DNA of 64,000 bases from Amorphochlora amoebiformis (lineage: Eukaryota > Cercozoa > Chlorarachniophyceae): positions 1,976,575 to 2,040,574 of the forward strand of contig BAAHQB010000005.1 of NCBI GenBank assembly GCA_054601695.1, written 5' to 3'. Within the stretch, counting starts at the first letter, position 1, and each line of letters starts with the position of its first letter. Positions 1 through 62,365 of the stretch are shown here, piece after piece. The notes beneath the pieces are model-generated. The model did not search any database. It was not told the DNA's origin and saw only the letters and a program-made list of their open reading frames with translations. The translations under genes were made by a program, and so were the position numbers.

Positions 1-1075
1 GTCTTGAATGTCAAGACACCCCACGTCTTGAATGTCAAGACACCCCACGTCTTGAATGTCAAGCCACCCCACGTCTTGTCAAGACACCCCACGTCCCAAG
101 CACCCCACGTCTTGACGTCAAGACACCCCACGCACCCCACGTCTCGACTGTCAAGACAGCCCCCACGTCTTGACTGTCAAGACACCCCACGTCTTGACTG
201 TCAAGACACCCCACGTCTTGACTGTCAAGACACACCACGTCTTGACTGTAAGACACCCATGTCTTGACTGTCAAGACACCCCACGTCTTCAGTGTCAAGA
301 CACCCATGTCTTGACTGTCAAGACACACCACGTCTTCAACTGTCAAGACACACCACGTCTTGAGTGTCAAGACACCCATGTCTTGACTGTCAAGACACCC
401 CACGTCTTGAGTGTCAAGACACCCCACGTCTTGACTGCCAAGACACCCCACGTCTTCAACTGTCAAGACACCCCACGTCTTGAGTGTCAAGACACCCATG
501 TCTTGAGTGTCAAGACACCCCACGTCTTGACTGTCAAGACACCCCACGTCTTCAACTGTCAAGACACCCCACGTCTTGAGTGTCAAGACACCCATGTCTT
601 GACTGTCAAGACAGACCACGTCTTGACTGTTAAGACACCCATACGCCCAATGCCAAAATACACCCCACATATTGACTGTCAAGACACCCCACACATTGAC
701 TGTCAAGGCAAGACATCCACCACTCGTCTTAGACTGTCAAGACAAGACATCCACCACACGTCTTAGACTGTCAAGGCAAGACATCCACCGCACGTCTTGA
801 CTGTCAAGACAAGACATCCACCACACGTCTTGACTGTCAAGACAAGACATCCACCACACGTCTTAGACTGTCAAGACAAGACATCCACCACACGTCTTGA
901 CTGTCAAGACAAGACATCCACCACTCGTCTTGACTGTCAAGACAAGACATCCACCACACGTCTTAGACTGTCAAGACAAGACATCCACCACACGTCTTGA
1001 CTGTCAAGACAAGACATCCACCACTCGTCTTGACTGTCAAGACAAGACATCCACCACACGTCTTGACTGTCAAAA
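1..1075. repeat. Minisatellite of palindromic units
   Basis: About 45 tandem copies of a unit built around GTCTTGAC-T-GTCAAGAC, a perfect 8+1+8 inverted repeat. From 1 to about 690 the spacer between palindromes is mostly ACACCCCAC, giving a unit of about 24 bp. From about 690 to 1,075 it becomes ACAAGACATCCACCACAC, giving a unit of about 33 bp. The array starts at the window edge, so its full length is unknown. Open frames through it merely follow the repeat and are not genes. Confidence 0.95.
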
Positions 1076-3403
<2,328 letters not shown>

Positions 3404-4465
3404 CTATCCCATATCGTCCTCCCCATCCCCCTCTCTTCCTCCAGCCCCTATCGCTATCCCTTGATGTACATGTCCGGACGAATACGCAGCGGCAGCTGCG
3501 AGTGTTAGGAGGAACAGAATTGCGCGCTTCCTTCCATTACTCTCCGTTTTCTCCTTGGCACAACCCCGCTGCAGGGGGAAGGAGGAGTGACATACGGGGT
3601 ATGGGTATGCTCGCGAGGTGGAGGAATGTGGAGTAGAGAAGAGGGATGACTCGATGATCTTCCCGACATCCTGCTTGGAAACTATGCTCAAGAGAGAAAC
3701 CAGAGCGGTCATGAGAGGAGCCCAGGCCACCCAGTCCTTGCTGTTGTGATTGTGTGGCGGGCGACATCGTTTCGATAGTAAAACGCGAGTTCGAAGGGAC
3801 TTTTGTTCGTTTTCCAGTGCTTTCACTCTTTCCTCCAAGTCCTGGTTGGAGCGAGCCAGGTCCGAGATCGCACGTTCGAGGTTCTGGCGCTTGCGCTCGA
3901 ACTCCTCCTCGTCCACCTCGCTCTCGTTGTCGCTCTCGCTTTCGAGTTCATCATCCTGGGAACTCTCGTCGAGGGTGAGGTCTTGAGATTCTTCCTCTTG
4001 GATTGAGTCCCAGTCTGGAACGTCTACGGAACGATGACGCTTCGGATGGGGGACTTTGAGCTCCTCCTGGTATCCAAGAAACAGAACACATACAAATTTT
4101 AGAAACAGCTCGAACTTGTGAGTAATTGCCAGAAATAAGTAACAACCCGCTCGAAGTGTGATAATTGCTAGAAATAAGTAACAACCAACGACCCAGACGC
4201 GAACCAAGTATATATCCCTCTCCACAAAAGGTCCAAACTCCTCTCGTGCCTCACAACCCGGGGTTCAATAAAAAACAGAAAGTGTTCACACCTTCACGTT
4301 TTCGTCTAGGAGGCGCTTTTTCCCCTTGAAACCGGTCGAAATGAAGTCCTCCATATTACGGTTTGAACTTGGCGATAATCCAACGGGCAGGATACCTTCG
4401 CCCAACGGCCTTCCCAATTTCAAGAAATCGTTGAAGAGCTTGTCCCGAGACCCCTTACGGTCCAT
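3404..4465 (-). CDS. G1: acidic coiled-coil protein with two hydrophobic segments (unrecognised)
   Basis: Two-exon model. Exon 1 is 4,465-4,292 (58 codons from ATG, donor AAG|GTGTGA). Exon 2 is 4,066-3,404 (acceptor CCAG|GAGGAG, ends at a stop). Predicted length is 278 aa. The order is: a basic N-terminal part; an acidic Asp/Glu/Ser-rich stretch; a heptad-like segment (containing ERAISDLARSNQDLEERVKA) that should form a coiled coil; a hydrophobic stretch (WVAWAPLMTALVSLLSIV) about 20 residues long; then a second hydrophobic stretch near the C-terminus (AILFLLTLAAAAAY). Both could be membrane-inserted. I do not recognise the family. G1 is divergent from G2, with 273 bp between the start codons. 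The C-terminal 60 residues are low complexity, and a further intron there cannot be excluded. Confidence 0.6.
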
Positions 4466-4738
4466 TGTGTTCGCTCCCTTTAATTTACAGCCGCGTGGGA
4501 ACGGGGAAGAGGGGTATGGCGGGAAATGGGACTGCTTCGCTTTCTGACGTTGGCGGCTGACAGAGCACTTGGGAAATGCTGACGCCGGCGACCACGAGAC
4601 GTGACATTCCGTATGGTATTGTGATATCGCCAAGAAAAAACGTGATCTTGCATTCTGTCACGGGAAGTGTTAGAGGGTTTGGGCTACGAAATACCGTTTC
4701 AGTTTTTTCTTCAAATCTACGCGAAATTAATTTCTCCG
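4466..4738. promoter_or_regulatory. Bidirectional promoter gap G1/G2
   Basis: A 273-bp interval between two divergent start codons (G1 minus, G2 plus). Base composition is balanced, with no TA tract, minisatellite or CTAG cluster. Inferred to hold both promoters; no defined motif was identified. Confidence 0.5.
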
Positions 4739-9360
<4,622 letters not shown>

Positions 9361-10090
9361 GAATTTAGGATAATTTAGGATCATAATAAAGAATAGTCAT
9401 CACCTAGGAACCACCGTACACTGCACAGATAGTTAGTGTCACACTAGTAGTGTATGTATATCATAATGTATGCATGTGACATCTGCTAGATCGATTAGAT
9501 CTGGCACACGTGCTAGGTATTTTTCTTTGGAAGTCGACTTGTCCTAGCTATCTAGGCTATCGCTTCGAATTTCATTGACTAGATTTGATTGCACGTATGC
9601 TAGGTCTATAGCTAGATAGTATGATTTGGAGAACGGAGAATTTAGAAGATCAGGAATATCTGAACTTAATTCCGAAAACATCAATTAATATTTTAACAAT
9701 GGTTAACAGCATTGTCTAGATATTTGCTGATTCCGATTTTTCGGATCTAGAGTAACCGAAAACAACATTAAGCCAGTCTAGTATCTCTATCGTCTAGATC
9801 GTATTGCCATATTCTAGTACTGTTTAGAGTGTAGCTACTACTGTCATCTGCTAGATCTGGGATCTAGAGAATCCAGAGGATATCTACTATATCTAGAATA
9901 TCTAGAATATACTAGATATATATATATATATATACTAGATATACGTAGTCTTGATTGTAGCTAGATTGTTACCGGAATATCTAGATTCTACAAACTACAA
10001 GTTTGAACAACTTGAATTCGACTACCAGCTAGCTAGGACTAGTGAAATAATTCACATTTGCAGGGTCTTAGTAATCAAGTAAAATCTAGT
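9361..10090. other. CTAG-rich convergent spacer 2
   Basis: Lies between the G2 stop (plus) and the G3 stop (minus). I counted 26 CTAG tetranucleotides in about 730 bp, against roughly three expected for random sequence. No exon or long repeat is seen. It should contain the 3' UTRs of both genes. Confidence 0.8.
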
Positions 10091-25638
<15,548 letters not shown>

Positions 25639-25752
25639 GCTATAAGATTAAATCCAATCTAACGACCACAAAACACAAACAAAAGGCCCCAATCACACCC
25701 GAAGAGGCTGTGCGCAGGCCAACCCTCGGAACCTAATGGGATCCGAAATATT
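25639..25752. promoter_or_regulatory. Bidirectional promoter gap G3/G4
   Basis: Only 114 bp separate the G3 and G4 start codons. Sequence is balanced in composition and free of TA tracts. The short gap implies a shared compact promoter. If G4 starts at the internal ATG at 25,801, the gap is 162 bp. Confidence 0.45.
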
Positions 25753-37190
<11,438 letters not shown>

Positions 37191-38278
37191 CCCATCTACT
37201 AGGCTAGGCTAAGCTAGGCTAGGCTAGGCTAGGCTAGGCTAGGCTAGGCTAGGCTCATGATGAGGATGGTTGGTGCTATCAGAATGTAGAAGATGCTGAA
37301 AATCATCATCTAGATTCATGCTTCCCATACCCTAATCTGTCTCACTTGCCGCTCCTTATAAAGTGTAATGAAATTCAAACTTAAGAAGATCAATGCATAT
37401 GTCTAGATGTATACGCGTACGCCACCCAGATCTTGTAGATCACTATGACAACACGTACAGTTTTGTATGGTACCTAGGCTAGTTGGGTACTCACTCGGGT
37501 CTAGGGGTGCAATCGAGATCAATGAGTATGCTATACTACTAGACTAGTCTGTAGTGTAGCAAGTATACTAGAGTATAGAAGTAGGTCATTGATGAGTCAC
37601 GTTGCCGTTGAGCCTAGTGAGTAGGTGCGTCAGTCTAGAGAAGAGTCATAGTTGTACATACGACTGCTATTTAGTTGCTTACTCAATTTACTCTAGTTAC
37701 CAGACTTAGACGCCTAGCCGCAGCGACTCAGAACGTACCAATACGTACTAGCAATAGTCCAAATGTTCTTCTGCAGAACTGAGAACCTAGAGAACGGTAC
37801 CAATACTAGCAATAGTCCAAATCAGTGACCATATTCTAGAGCTTATACAAAATTCGACACTACTACTAAACCTAACCCTAGCTCTAGTAGCTGGACTGAC
37901 TCTGGAGACTATTGATACTGTACTGTCTAGACTGTTTAGACTGTACAATTTTAACCCGCGCCTCGGGATTGTCAAGTTTAAACTCTGTTTTACTTATTGT
38001 ACATTCGACACTATCTAATTTCTAGAGTTTTAACTTTTAGTAACTGTAGAAGAAGTAAATGAGCCAGGTAATACAGCCTTGCATACTCTAGATACTGAGT
38101 TCGATCCTTGAACGACAATCACTACTCCAATTTCAAGATTTCAAGTTATATACTATAAAAAATGTTACTTCATCGGATGTACAGAGACAGATAATTCTTT
38201 CGAGCAATTTTTATCTTGAATGAGTGATGCTGTCAGTTGTCCATTCAGTGCGCCGCACCGGGGGCTTCATTCGGAGTG
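37191..38278. other. CTAG-rich convergent spacer 3
   Basis: Between the G4 stop (plus) and the G5 stop (minus). It opens with about 10 copies of AGGCT (37,199-37,254), then unique sequence dense in CTAG words to about 38,110. No exon is seen. Confidence 0.8.
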
Positions 38279-38478
38279 TCAGAAATCCTCTTCCTCCCAG
38301 TCGGGCTGAAATCAACAAATTTACTTCAACACTGTTCAGATATATTTATACGAATATGCAGATATAAGTACGAGCGCGTTGTAATTATAATACTATTATA
38401 TAAATACACATAATTTTTATTTAGTTATATACATACATATATATATATATATAAGTCTTATAAGATGTATGAATTATT

Positions 38479-38529
<51 letters not shown>

Positions 38530-38555
38530 ACATACTGATATATATCTAAGTTAAT

Positions 38556-38599
<44 letters not shown>

Positions 38600-38648
38600 T
38601 TAAGGTAATACTAATACATATTGCACAATACACGCACACACATACACA

Positions 38649-38721
<73 letters not shown>

Positions 38722-38768
38722 AATATGTATATATATATATATATAGATATATTTATATATATTAGTAC

Positions 38769-38818
<50 letters not shown>

Positions 38819-39751
38819 ACACTTGAAACGTAAGGAAAATATATAGGAAGATAGTTGGGTTGACATGATGATTGTCGTCGTCATCATCGCTGCAAATATC
38901 CACGCGCCTCGAGAGGATCCTCATCATCGCTGAAATGTCCCCAGCAGGTGGTTCAGGCTTGCTCTTGGTCGAGTTGATAACCTAAGTAGGCCATATTTCA
39001 GAGGTAACAATGCCTACAACATGCGCGAATATTATTGTTAAATATGATACCGGTTTGAGTTCCGACTTCTCTCTGTGTCGAATCTCATCTGCGTAGAGGT
39101 ATGTATCTCAACATCTTTTCTCAACAGGTTTTCGAGCTTTCAGCTACGAGTAGGATAAGGGAATTAATGTTACGCAGTAAAAGTTGTCGGGCCTCCCTCT
39201 TCGCCACGTCCGTCTTCATCATGTCCATCTTCACCACGTCCGTCTTCATCACGTCCGTCTTCACCACGTCCGTCTTCACCACGTCCGTCTTCACCACGTC
39301 CGTCTTCACCACGTTCGACGGTTTGAAGCTGACCCTCCCCAGCCCACCCAGAGACCCACCTCCCTCACCTTGGAAAGCCTTCCCTCCTCTCAATACATGG
39401 GAACGAGGTCGGGGCCTTGTGTTCGGATCAACACAGTCGCTGGCGGCTGGTGATGGGCCAATGTGATCCTGAATATCAAGCCAAATTGGAAAATGGTCAC
39501 CGATTGCCACCGACACGTATTTCAAAGAAGGTAGTTGTCTGCGTACCGGTACCGGAGGGATGACAGGGAGCTCCAGTGGCGGGGGGGGAGGTGTTTGTCG
39601 GTGGGTATGAGGAGGGGGATGCTGACCATGCCAACCGGGAGGACCGGACAAGGCATTCCTATTGCCAAGATTATTCGTTCGTACGTAAATGTAAATATAT
39701 ATATATATATTTATATATATATATATATATATATACATATATTATATATAT

Positions 39752-39828
<77 letters not shown>

Positions 39829-39866
39829 ATATACATAAGTATAAATAAGTTTATACACACACACAC

Positions 39867-39900
<34 letters not shown>

Positions 39901-39920
39901 GCATGTATATTTCTAGATAC

Positions 39921-39951
<31 letters not shown>

Positions 39952-40350
39952 CATACATATATACACATATATATATATATTTGTGTGTGTTATATATATA
40001 GCGCGACAAGACGTATGTATGCAGTGCAACGTAATGTATACTATGGTATGCATTTATGTATTACAGCACAAAAATGCATTTTTGTGTACATCTATATACG
40101 TAACCTGTTACATATGTATTTGCAATATATGTATATACATACACATACATATATATACATATGCATAATGATATGTGTAAATATAGACATAGATGTATAC
40201 ACATGGACACATTAGTATCTATTCTGAATATTATACGTTACAAGTTACACGTGTAAAATTATACGTTACATGTTATACTATATATATGTATATTATATAT
40301 ATACATATATATACATATATATAGATATATTATTTTATACGTATACACAC

Positions 40351-40381
<31 letters not shown>

Positions 40382-41282
40382 CATACATATATACACACAT
40401 ATGTAAATGAATAACTTGTGACACATAGTACGTAGATAGCCAAATCAGTCCAAGGTTTAAGTAAGTGAATTGGGATTGTGTAAGTATTTAGCGGTCATGT
40501 GACGTTGGGATGAATGGAGAGTTGTTGGGGGACGGATCAGGAGGGTTCTTCGAGCAAGCAGCAGAAGCATTTTGAAACTTGTCGCACTTTTTCGTCTGTA
40601 CGGCTCCCTGACAATGTGGACATACTCAAATCCTTTCAATTGCTTGTTTTCAACTGTCCATAAATTTCCCATTGAGTATCCCGTAATGACGAAGAGGAAA
40701 TAACCTTGGATATAGCCACAACGTGCGAGCTGTGGCCCATCGTGTGGTGAAGCTTGGCGTGAGTAGAAGTAGAGCTCTGACGCACTGCCTGGTACTCCAC
40801 TTCCTGCTGCTTTTTAGTTTGAGCCTCTCCGCGTTTCTGGTTGTTAGGTTGACGTCGACGCTCCTTCATCTCAAGCTCCTCGGCCTGAGTTTCGGAAGTG
40901 AGTCAAAGCTTTTTATTCAGCGTGTAACGCAATCTAGCTTGCCGTTCGTCGACTCGACTCGTACTCGTTCTGCTCACTCGGTCAAAAAAACCCCCACTAC
41001 TCGCAACCAAGTAGCCAACTCACATCTACGGATGGTTTTAGCATTAAATCTAGTAAATATAAATGGTCCTTCCTCCTAACCTTGGAGTTCTTCTTGCAGT
41101 CATGGATCCAGCTCGGCAATTCGCAGGCCTTGTTGTAACGTTGCCGCAGTGCTTCAGGTCGTGTGTCGGGCGTAAATATTCCCGTTGTTAAAACAGTTGT
41201 GCTATGCACCAAACCTACGCTGAGCTTCTTGCTGTTTACTACATATGTATGTATATCAAATATGTATCTATATTTGTAAAAT

Positions 41283-41324
<42 letters not shown>

Positions 41325-41377
41325 ACTATATTCATATATACGAGTCTCAATATTACTATAGGTACACGTTATTGACG

Positions 41378-41422
<45 letters not shown>

Positions 41423-41989
41423 TATAATATATATATATATTATACATATGTATACCTGGAATATGATGGTTGATTAGATGTAAGTTGGGATTGGAGTGAT
41501 CTAGCTTTTCGAAATTCTGCCACACACACAACCAGGAGGCCAAACTTCAAAACGACTTGAACAGCAAAAGAAACAGCTTATAGTACCTGTAGACGACACC
41601 TTACTTGGCTGGCACGTTGGTGAATCGAACGAATGCGTTGAGTGATGCGAAGCGAGTCGTCGAGGATTCCCTGGAAGATCTCGCTCGCCGCATCTGAAAG
41701 CTGAGTACAGAGCATATGACGGACAATACAAGTACATGAATTGTGGTGGGAATGACCTTGTTGAGAGAGTTGAGCAATCCAAGCATGTGTACAATGGCTA
41801 GTCTGAGGAGAAAACAACATCCTTCTAACAACATCCTTCTCATTCCACCTCCCTGGAATGCTCATCACGCATAAAACTTAGTCACAACGTTAAAGTTAAA
41901 CCAAGGTATCACCCATCCCTAATCTCTTCTTTTTCGTGCCAGCGCCTCCCCAGGTTGACCTCGGGCGGATCAATACTTCTCGAAAGCAT
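38279..41989 (-). CDS. SCAR: G5: SCAR/WAVE protein, activator of the Arp2/3 complex
   Basis: Eleven-exon model with all phases consistent: 41989-41960, 41802-41757, 41693-41605, 41516-41456, 41214-41081, 40884-40705, 40607-40504, 39658-39174, 39088-39051, 38981-38865, 38305-38279. Predicted length is 436 aa. SCAR/WAVE proteins link Rac signalling to branched-actin assembly as part of a five-subunit complex. The SCAR homology domain is recognisable: [10 protein letters not shown] start, [19 protein letters not shown] (like the ANIIRQLSSLSKYAEDIF of animal WAVE), then [18 protein letters not shown]. Next come a charged helix, a proline-rich stretch ([18 protein letters not shown]), seven 5-residue KTDVV-type repeats (333-367), and a WH2 motif ([19 protein letters not shown], about 371-390). 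A connector with the WAVE-diagnostic ILSRR (411-415) follows, then an acidic end with the conserved Trp (PDWEEEDF, W431). Every element needed to bind actin and Arp2/3 is present. It is shorter than animal WAVEs (about 500-560 aa). Confidence 0.92.
39199..39310 (-). repeat. 15-bp coding minisatellite in SCAR
   Basis: Plus-strand unit CGTCTTCACCACGTC, seven to eight copies, entirely inside SCAR exon 8. It encodes KTDVV repeats between the proline-rich region and WH2. It is the only clear minisatellite in the window that lies in confident coding sequence. Confidence 0.92.
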
Positions 41990-42135
41990 GGCGTGATGGC
42001 TGCTCTCCTGCGCGAGATTTTATTTTTTGCGAATTTCCAACATATCGCGGTCCGTCCTTCTAGTGGGCCGGGGTGCCGTCGAAGTGGTGCTCTGCGGCCC
42101 GACTGTGGGAGCTGGACAGCGGCCTTGATGCTGAG
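41990..42135. promoter_or_regulatory. Promoter region upstream of SCAR
   Basis: A GC-rich island immediately upstream of the SCAR ATG (41,987-41,989), against AT-rich surroundings. By analogy with the other divergent pairs it may also serve a plus-strand gene (G6). A plus-strand ATG at 41,996 opens a 120-codon frame of unknown reality. Confidence 0.4.
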
Positions 42136-42517
42136 TCTGGGCTTGGAACATTTAATAACTCATAAGGACAACAGCGCACATTTCAAACAACGACAAACCC
42201 CAATCAATGTTACAAAAAGCCCAAAATTGCAAACCCCGCACATTTTACTCAAAATTTCAAGCCCCACACAGTTGACACAAAAGCACAAAACCCTCCGAAA
42301 ACGCCCGCATCGGCGTGTGGAATTAGTCGATAATCGGGTTTATCCTTACACTAGACACCATTAACAAACCCGTATAACTCACCATCTTTTAAGACTGTTT
42401 CATGCAATAATATGATATACCCCGAGCACGAGGAGTCCAACCAAACAACCCGTCACTTCTGGTAAACACGTGTTTTTGTGGGTTGACATAAAATGTACTT
42501 ATTATATACATATATAG

Positions 42518-42921
42518 GTCCATTGGCTCACGGCAATACGTACTCTCCGAGCACGAGGAACCCAAGTAACAGTCCTGCGACCTCCGGTAACATTTGGTTT
42601 CTCTTGGGTTATTTCTACGTGTCTACACACACAGTGATTATCAACCTACATTATTTGAATATGGTATGCAAAGTATCGTTGTATACTATATATATATATA
42701 TATATATATATACATACATACATATATATGTATATATATATGTGTACATATAAATGTAGGTCCGTTGGCTTACCCAAATACGTATTCTCCAACCACGAGG
42801 AATCCAACTAAACAACCCGTCACTTCCGGTAAATACCTTCTTTTGTGGGTTGGCATATATGTTCTTAGTATATACATGTATAGGTCCATTGGCTCACGGT
42901 AATACGTACTCTCCGATTTAA
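42518..42921 (+). CDS. G6 (partial): tandemly duplicated symmetric exons
   Basis: Three exon copies with identical boundaries: 42,518-42,586 and 42,760-42,828 (each 69 nt, phase 1-1) and 42,884-42,921 (truncated, ends in an in-frame TAA). Each begins TA(T/G)(A/T)G|GTCC(A/G)TTGGCT; the two full copies end TCCG|GTAA. Spliced together they give a repeat of 23 residues (core GPLAHGNTYSP, then STRNPSNSPATS or TTRNPTKQPVTS). A fourth, decayed copy ends at 42,461 (TCTG|GTAAAC) but has a stop on its 5' side. Spacing alternates between about 125 and 240 bp. The upstream part of the gene was not found. Supporting context is the otherwise strict strand alternation, which predicts a plus-strand gene between G5 and G7. 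It could instead be non-coding repeat. Confidence 0.4.
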
Positions 42922-42934
42922 TATTATATATTTA

Positions 42935-42970
<36 letters not shown>

Positions 42971-43018
42971 GTATACATAGCTGTTATCTATCTATAATGT
43001 ATATATATTTATAACTAT

Positions 43019-43051
<33 letters not shown>

Positions 43052-43329
43052 GTATATATATGTATATGTATATATGTATACACACATAAACATACATATA
43101 TATATATATATATAGAACGTGTAATATATTTAGATAGACACCATCTATATTTCATATGTTTTACATATAATTATCATACATAAATATATCTATATGTATA
43201 TTATATATATATATATATATAATATTATATATATATATATAATATTATATATATATATATATATATATCTGTATATATAATATATAACTTATATATTTAT
43301 CATTTAAATGTATGATCATTAAGTGCCCT

Positions 43330-43465
43330 AGTCTCTGTCCTAGTTTTCCCCCTTCTACTCTCTCTCCCTCTCTCTCTCTCAGAGTCTCTCTCTCTCAGAG
43401 TCTCTCTCTCTCTCTCTCAGAGTCTCTCTCTCTCTCTCTCTCTGAGAGTCTCTCTCTCTCCCTCA
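43330..43465. repeat. (TC)n tract with CAGAG interruptions
   Basis: CTCTCTCT runs broken at regular intervals by CAGAGT or TGAGAGT. No exon is evident. Confidence 0.9.
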
Positions 43466-43539
43466 ACTGTTCTGTGCCTCCCTTTGCAAACCATATAAAA
43501 ACATGAGATAGCTATACGATACATTTGTATAGTATGATG

Positions 43540-43690
43540 AATGTTCCATAGTGCGTTTTGTACGAGATGGATCCATAGTGTGTTTTGTACCAGATGGATC
43601 CATAGTGTGTTTTGTACCAGATGGATCCATAGTGTGTTTTGTAGCAGATGGATCCACAGTGTGTTTTGTAGCAGATGGATCCGGACAAAT
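43540..43690. repeat. 28-bp minisatellite (ATGGATCCATAGTGTGTTTTGTA)
   Basis: Five copies of GATGGATCCATAGTGTGTTT-TGTACCA. The last two read TTTTGTAGCAGATGGATCC, which resembles a splice acceptor plus exon start, but no exon could be confirmed. Confidence 0.88.
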
Positions 43691-43699
43691 AACGACAAC

Positions 43700-44334
<635 letters not shown>

Positions 44335-44950
44335 TCTAGATACTTGAACGGTTACGATTGTACAATTATTAAATTTATATATAATAAATGTAGTAAACAG
44401 TACTAACTTCAGACTATAGTCGTGGCAATGTAAATATAAATACTAATTACCAATGATTGATATACTATACACTGATCAGCTGAGGCATGAATCGGAAACT
44501 CAAATGTAAATATTTATATATATATATATTCTTACGCCCTAATTGTATATATGACGCTAATTAACAGATGTTGATGTATATGCTTCTCTTTTCAATCGAT
44601 CATACTTCTTAGTACTTGCATATGCAGTTTCTAGAGTCTGCATGTGTAGAATATATTCAAGATCATCGCCATATGCAGATATGATCTACTGATCTAGATC
44701 CTAGAGATCATCGGATCAATCCAAGATTGTATAAACTAATCTAGTAATAAATAAAGCGAATAATTATTTTTCACACCGAAAGTCGGTCATAAGTACTAAT
44801 ATTATTCAGAAGTTAACTAGGTTAAGTGCGCATGCATCTAGACATTATCTAGAGTAATGTAACTAGCCCTTGTTCAAAGTGGTAATTATAAGTATAACCT
44901 CTAGCCAGTTAGCGGCGGTCCAATGAGTGACATGGATACATACCGTGAGA
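44335..44950. other. CTAG-rich spacer 4
   Basis: Downstream of the G7 stop (minus), and of any G6 end (plus). Rich in CTAG/GATC words (for example ACTGATCTAGATCCTAGAGA near 44,690). No exon was found. Confidence 0.7.
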
Positions 44951-47778
<2,828 letters not shown>

Positions 47779-48035
47779 CACCAGTGCTCATTCCTCATGA
47801 AGCGCTTTTTAATTGTTTGTTTGATGAGATGATTTCGCCTAAAGGCCGAAATAAAACGCTGTGGTGAGGATATTGATTGTTAGATATCCGGATATCCTTC
47901 CGATATTCTAATTCCCTCGCTTCCGAACTCCGACTGCTCTCTGCGCCTCTGCCTAATCGATATCACCTACGCAGCAGAGACCACGACCCGTTAGCACCCC
48001 TCTTTCGTTGACTTGGGGTAGATCTGGACAGTTTC
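47779..48035. promoter_or_regulatory. Bidirectional promoter gap G7/PKG
   Basis: 257 bp between divergent start codons. It lacks TA tracts and CTAG clusters. Inferred to drive both genes; no defined element is visible. Confidence 0.5.
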
Positions 48036-61769
<13,734 letters not shown>

Positions 61770-62364
61770 GTTTGGAATGCGCATGTCTATCTATTTGCTG
61801 GATTTAGTCTTTGGAATGCGCATGTTTCTTTATTTACTGGATTTAGCCTATGGGCATGCGCAGGAACACGGGCACCGGACGGTCCACACGAAGTAGACGT
61901 AAGTACATACGAGGTGGTTACTAGTAGATACTAGTCACACACGGTATACAGGGCGGCCTTGGCATGTGATATGTGAAATTGACGCTTCCTACATAGATGT
62001 AGCTCATGCGCTAATATTCGAATATCTAGAATATATATATATATATTATACTAGTCATATATATATAAATATATACTCTAGATACTAGATATAGAAACTC
62101 GTAGAAAGTACAATCAGTAGAATACCTGAGTCCCAGTCTGTGAGCGTATTGACAGCGGTTCACCGTTGATCACCTTGAAATCATGTCATCTAGGTCATGT
62201 CGACATGGACATTGCAGTACACCTCTAGACATCTGTTCTAGTGTTGGCGTCTAGGAATCTAGCAGCGGTTGTACGTGCACTCACTAGACTCACGTCCCGC
62301 TGGGGTATCCTCTAGATCCTGAGATCCTATGCCGAATTATTATCTAGCCTAAACTATGATGTCA
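61770..62364. other. CTAG-rich spacer 5 between PKG and telomere
   Basis: Begins with a tandem duplication of about 39 bp in the likely PKG 3' UTR (TTTGGAATGCGCATGT, 61,771-61,850). From about 61,915 it is rich in CTAG words (about 14 in 450 bp). No gene, subtelomeric gene family or transposon is visible. Confidence 0.75.
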
Positions 62365-62365
62365 G

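Noticed and set aside
1-1075. CRISPR-like array (palindromic repeats with spacers)
   Set aside because: The spacers are themselves repeated, not unique, the host is eukaryotic, and no cas-like gene exists. It is a minisatellite.
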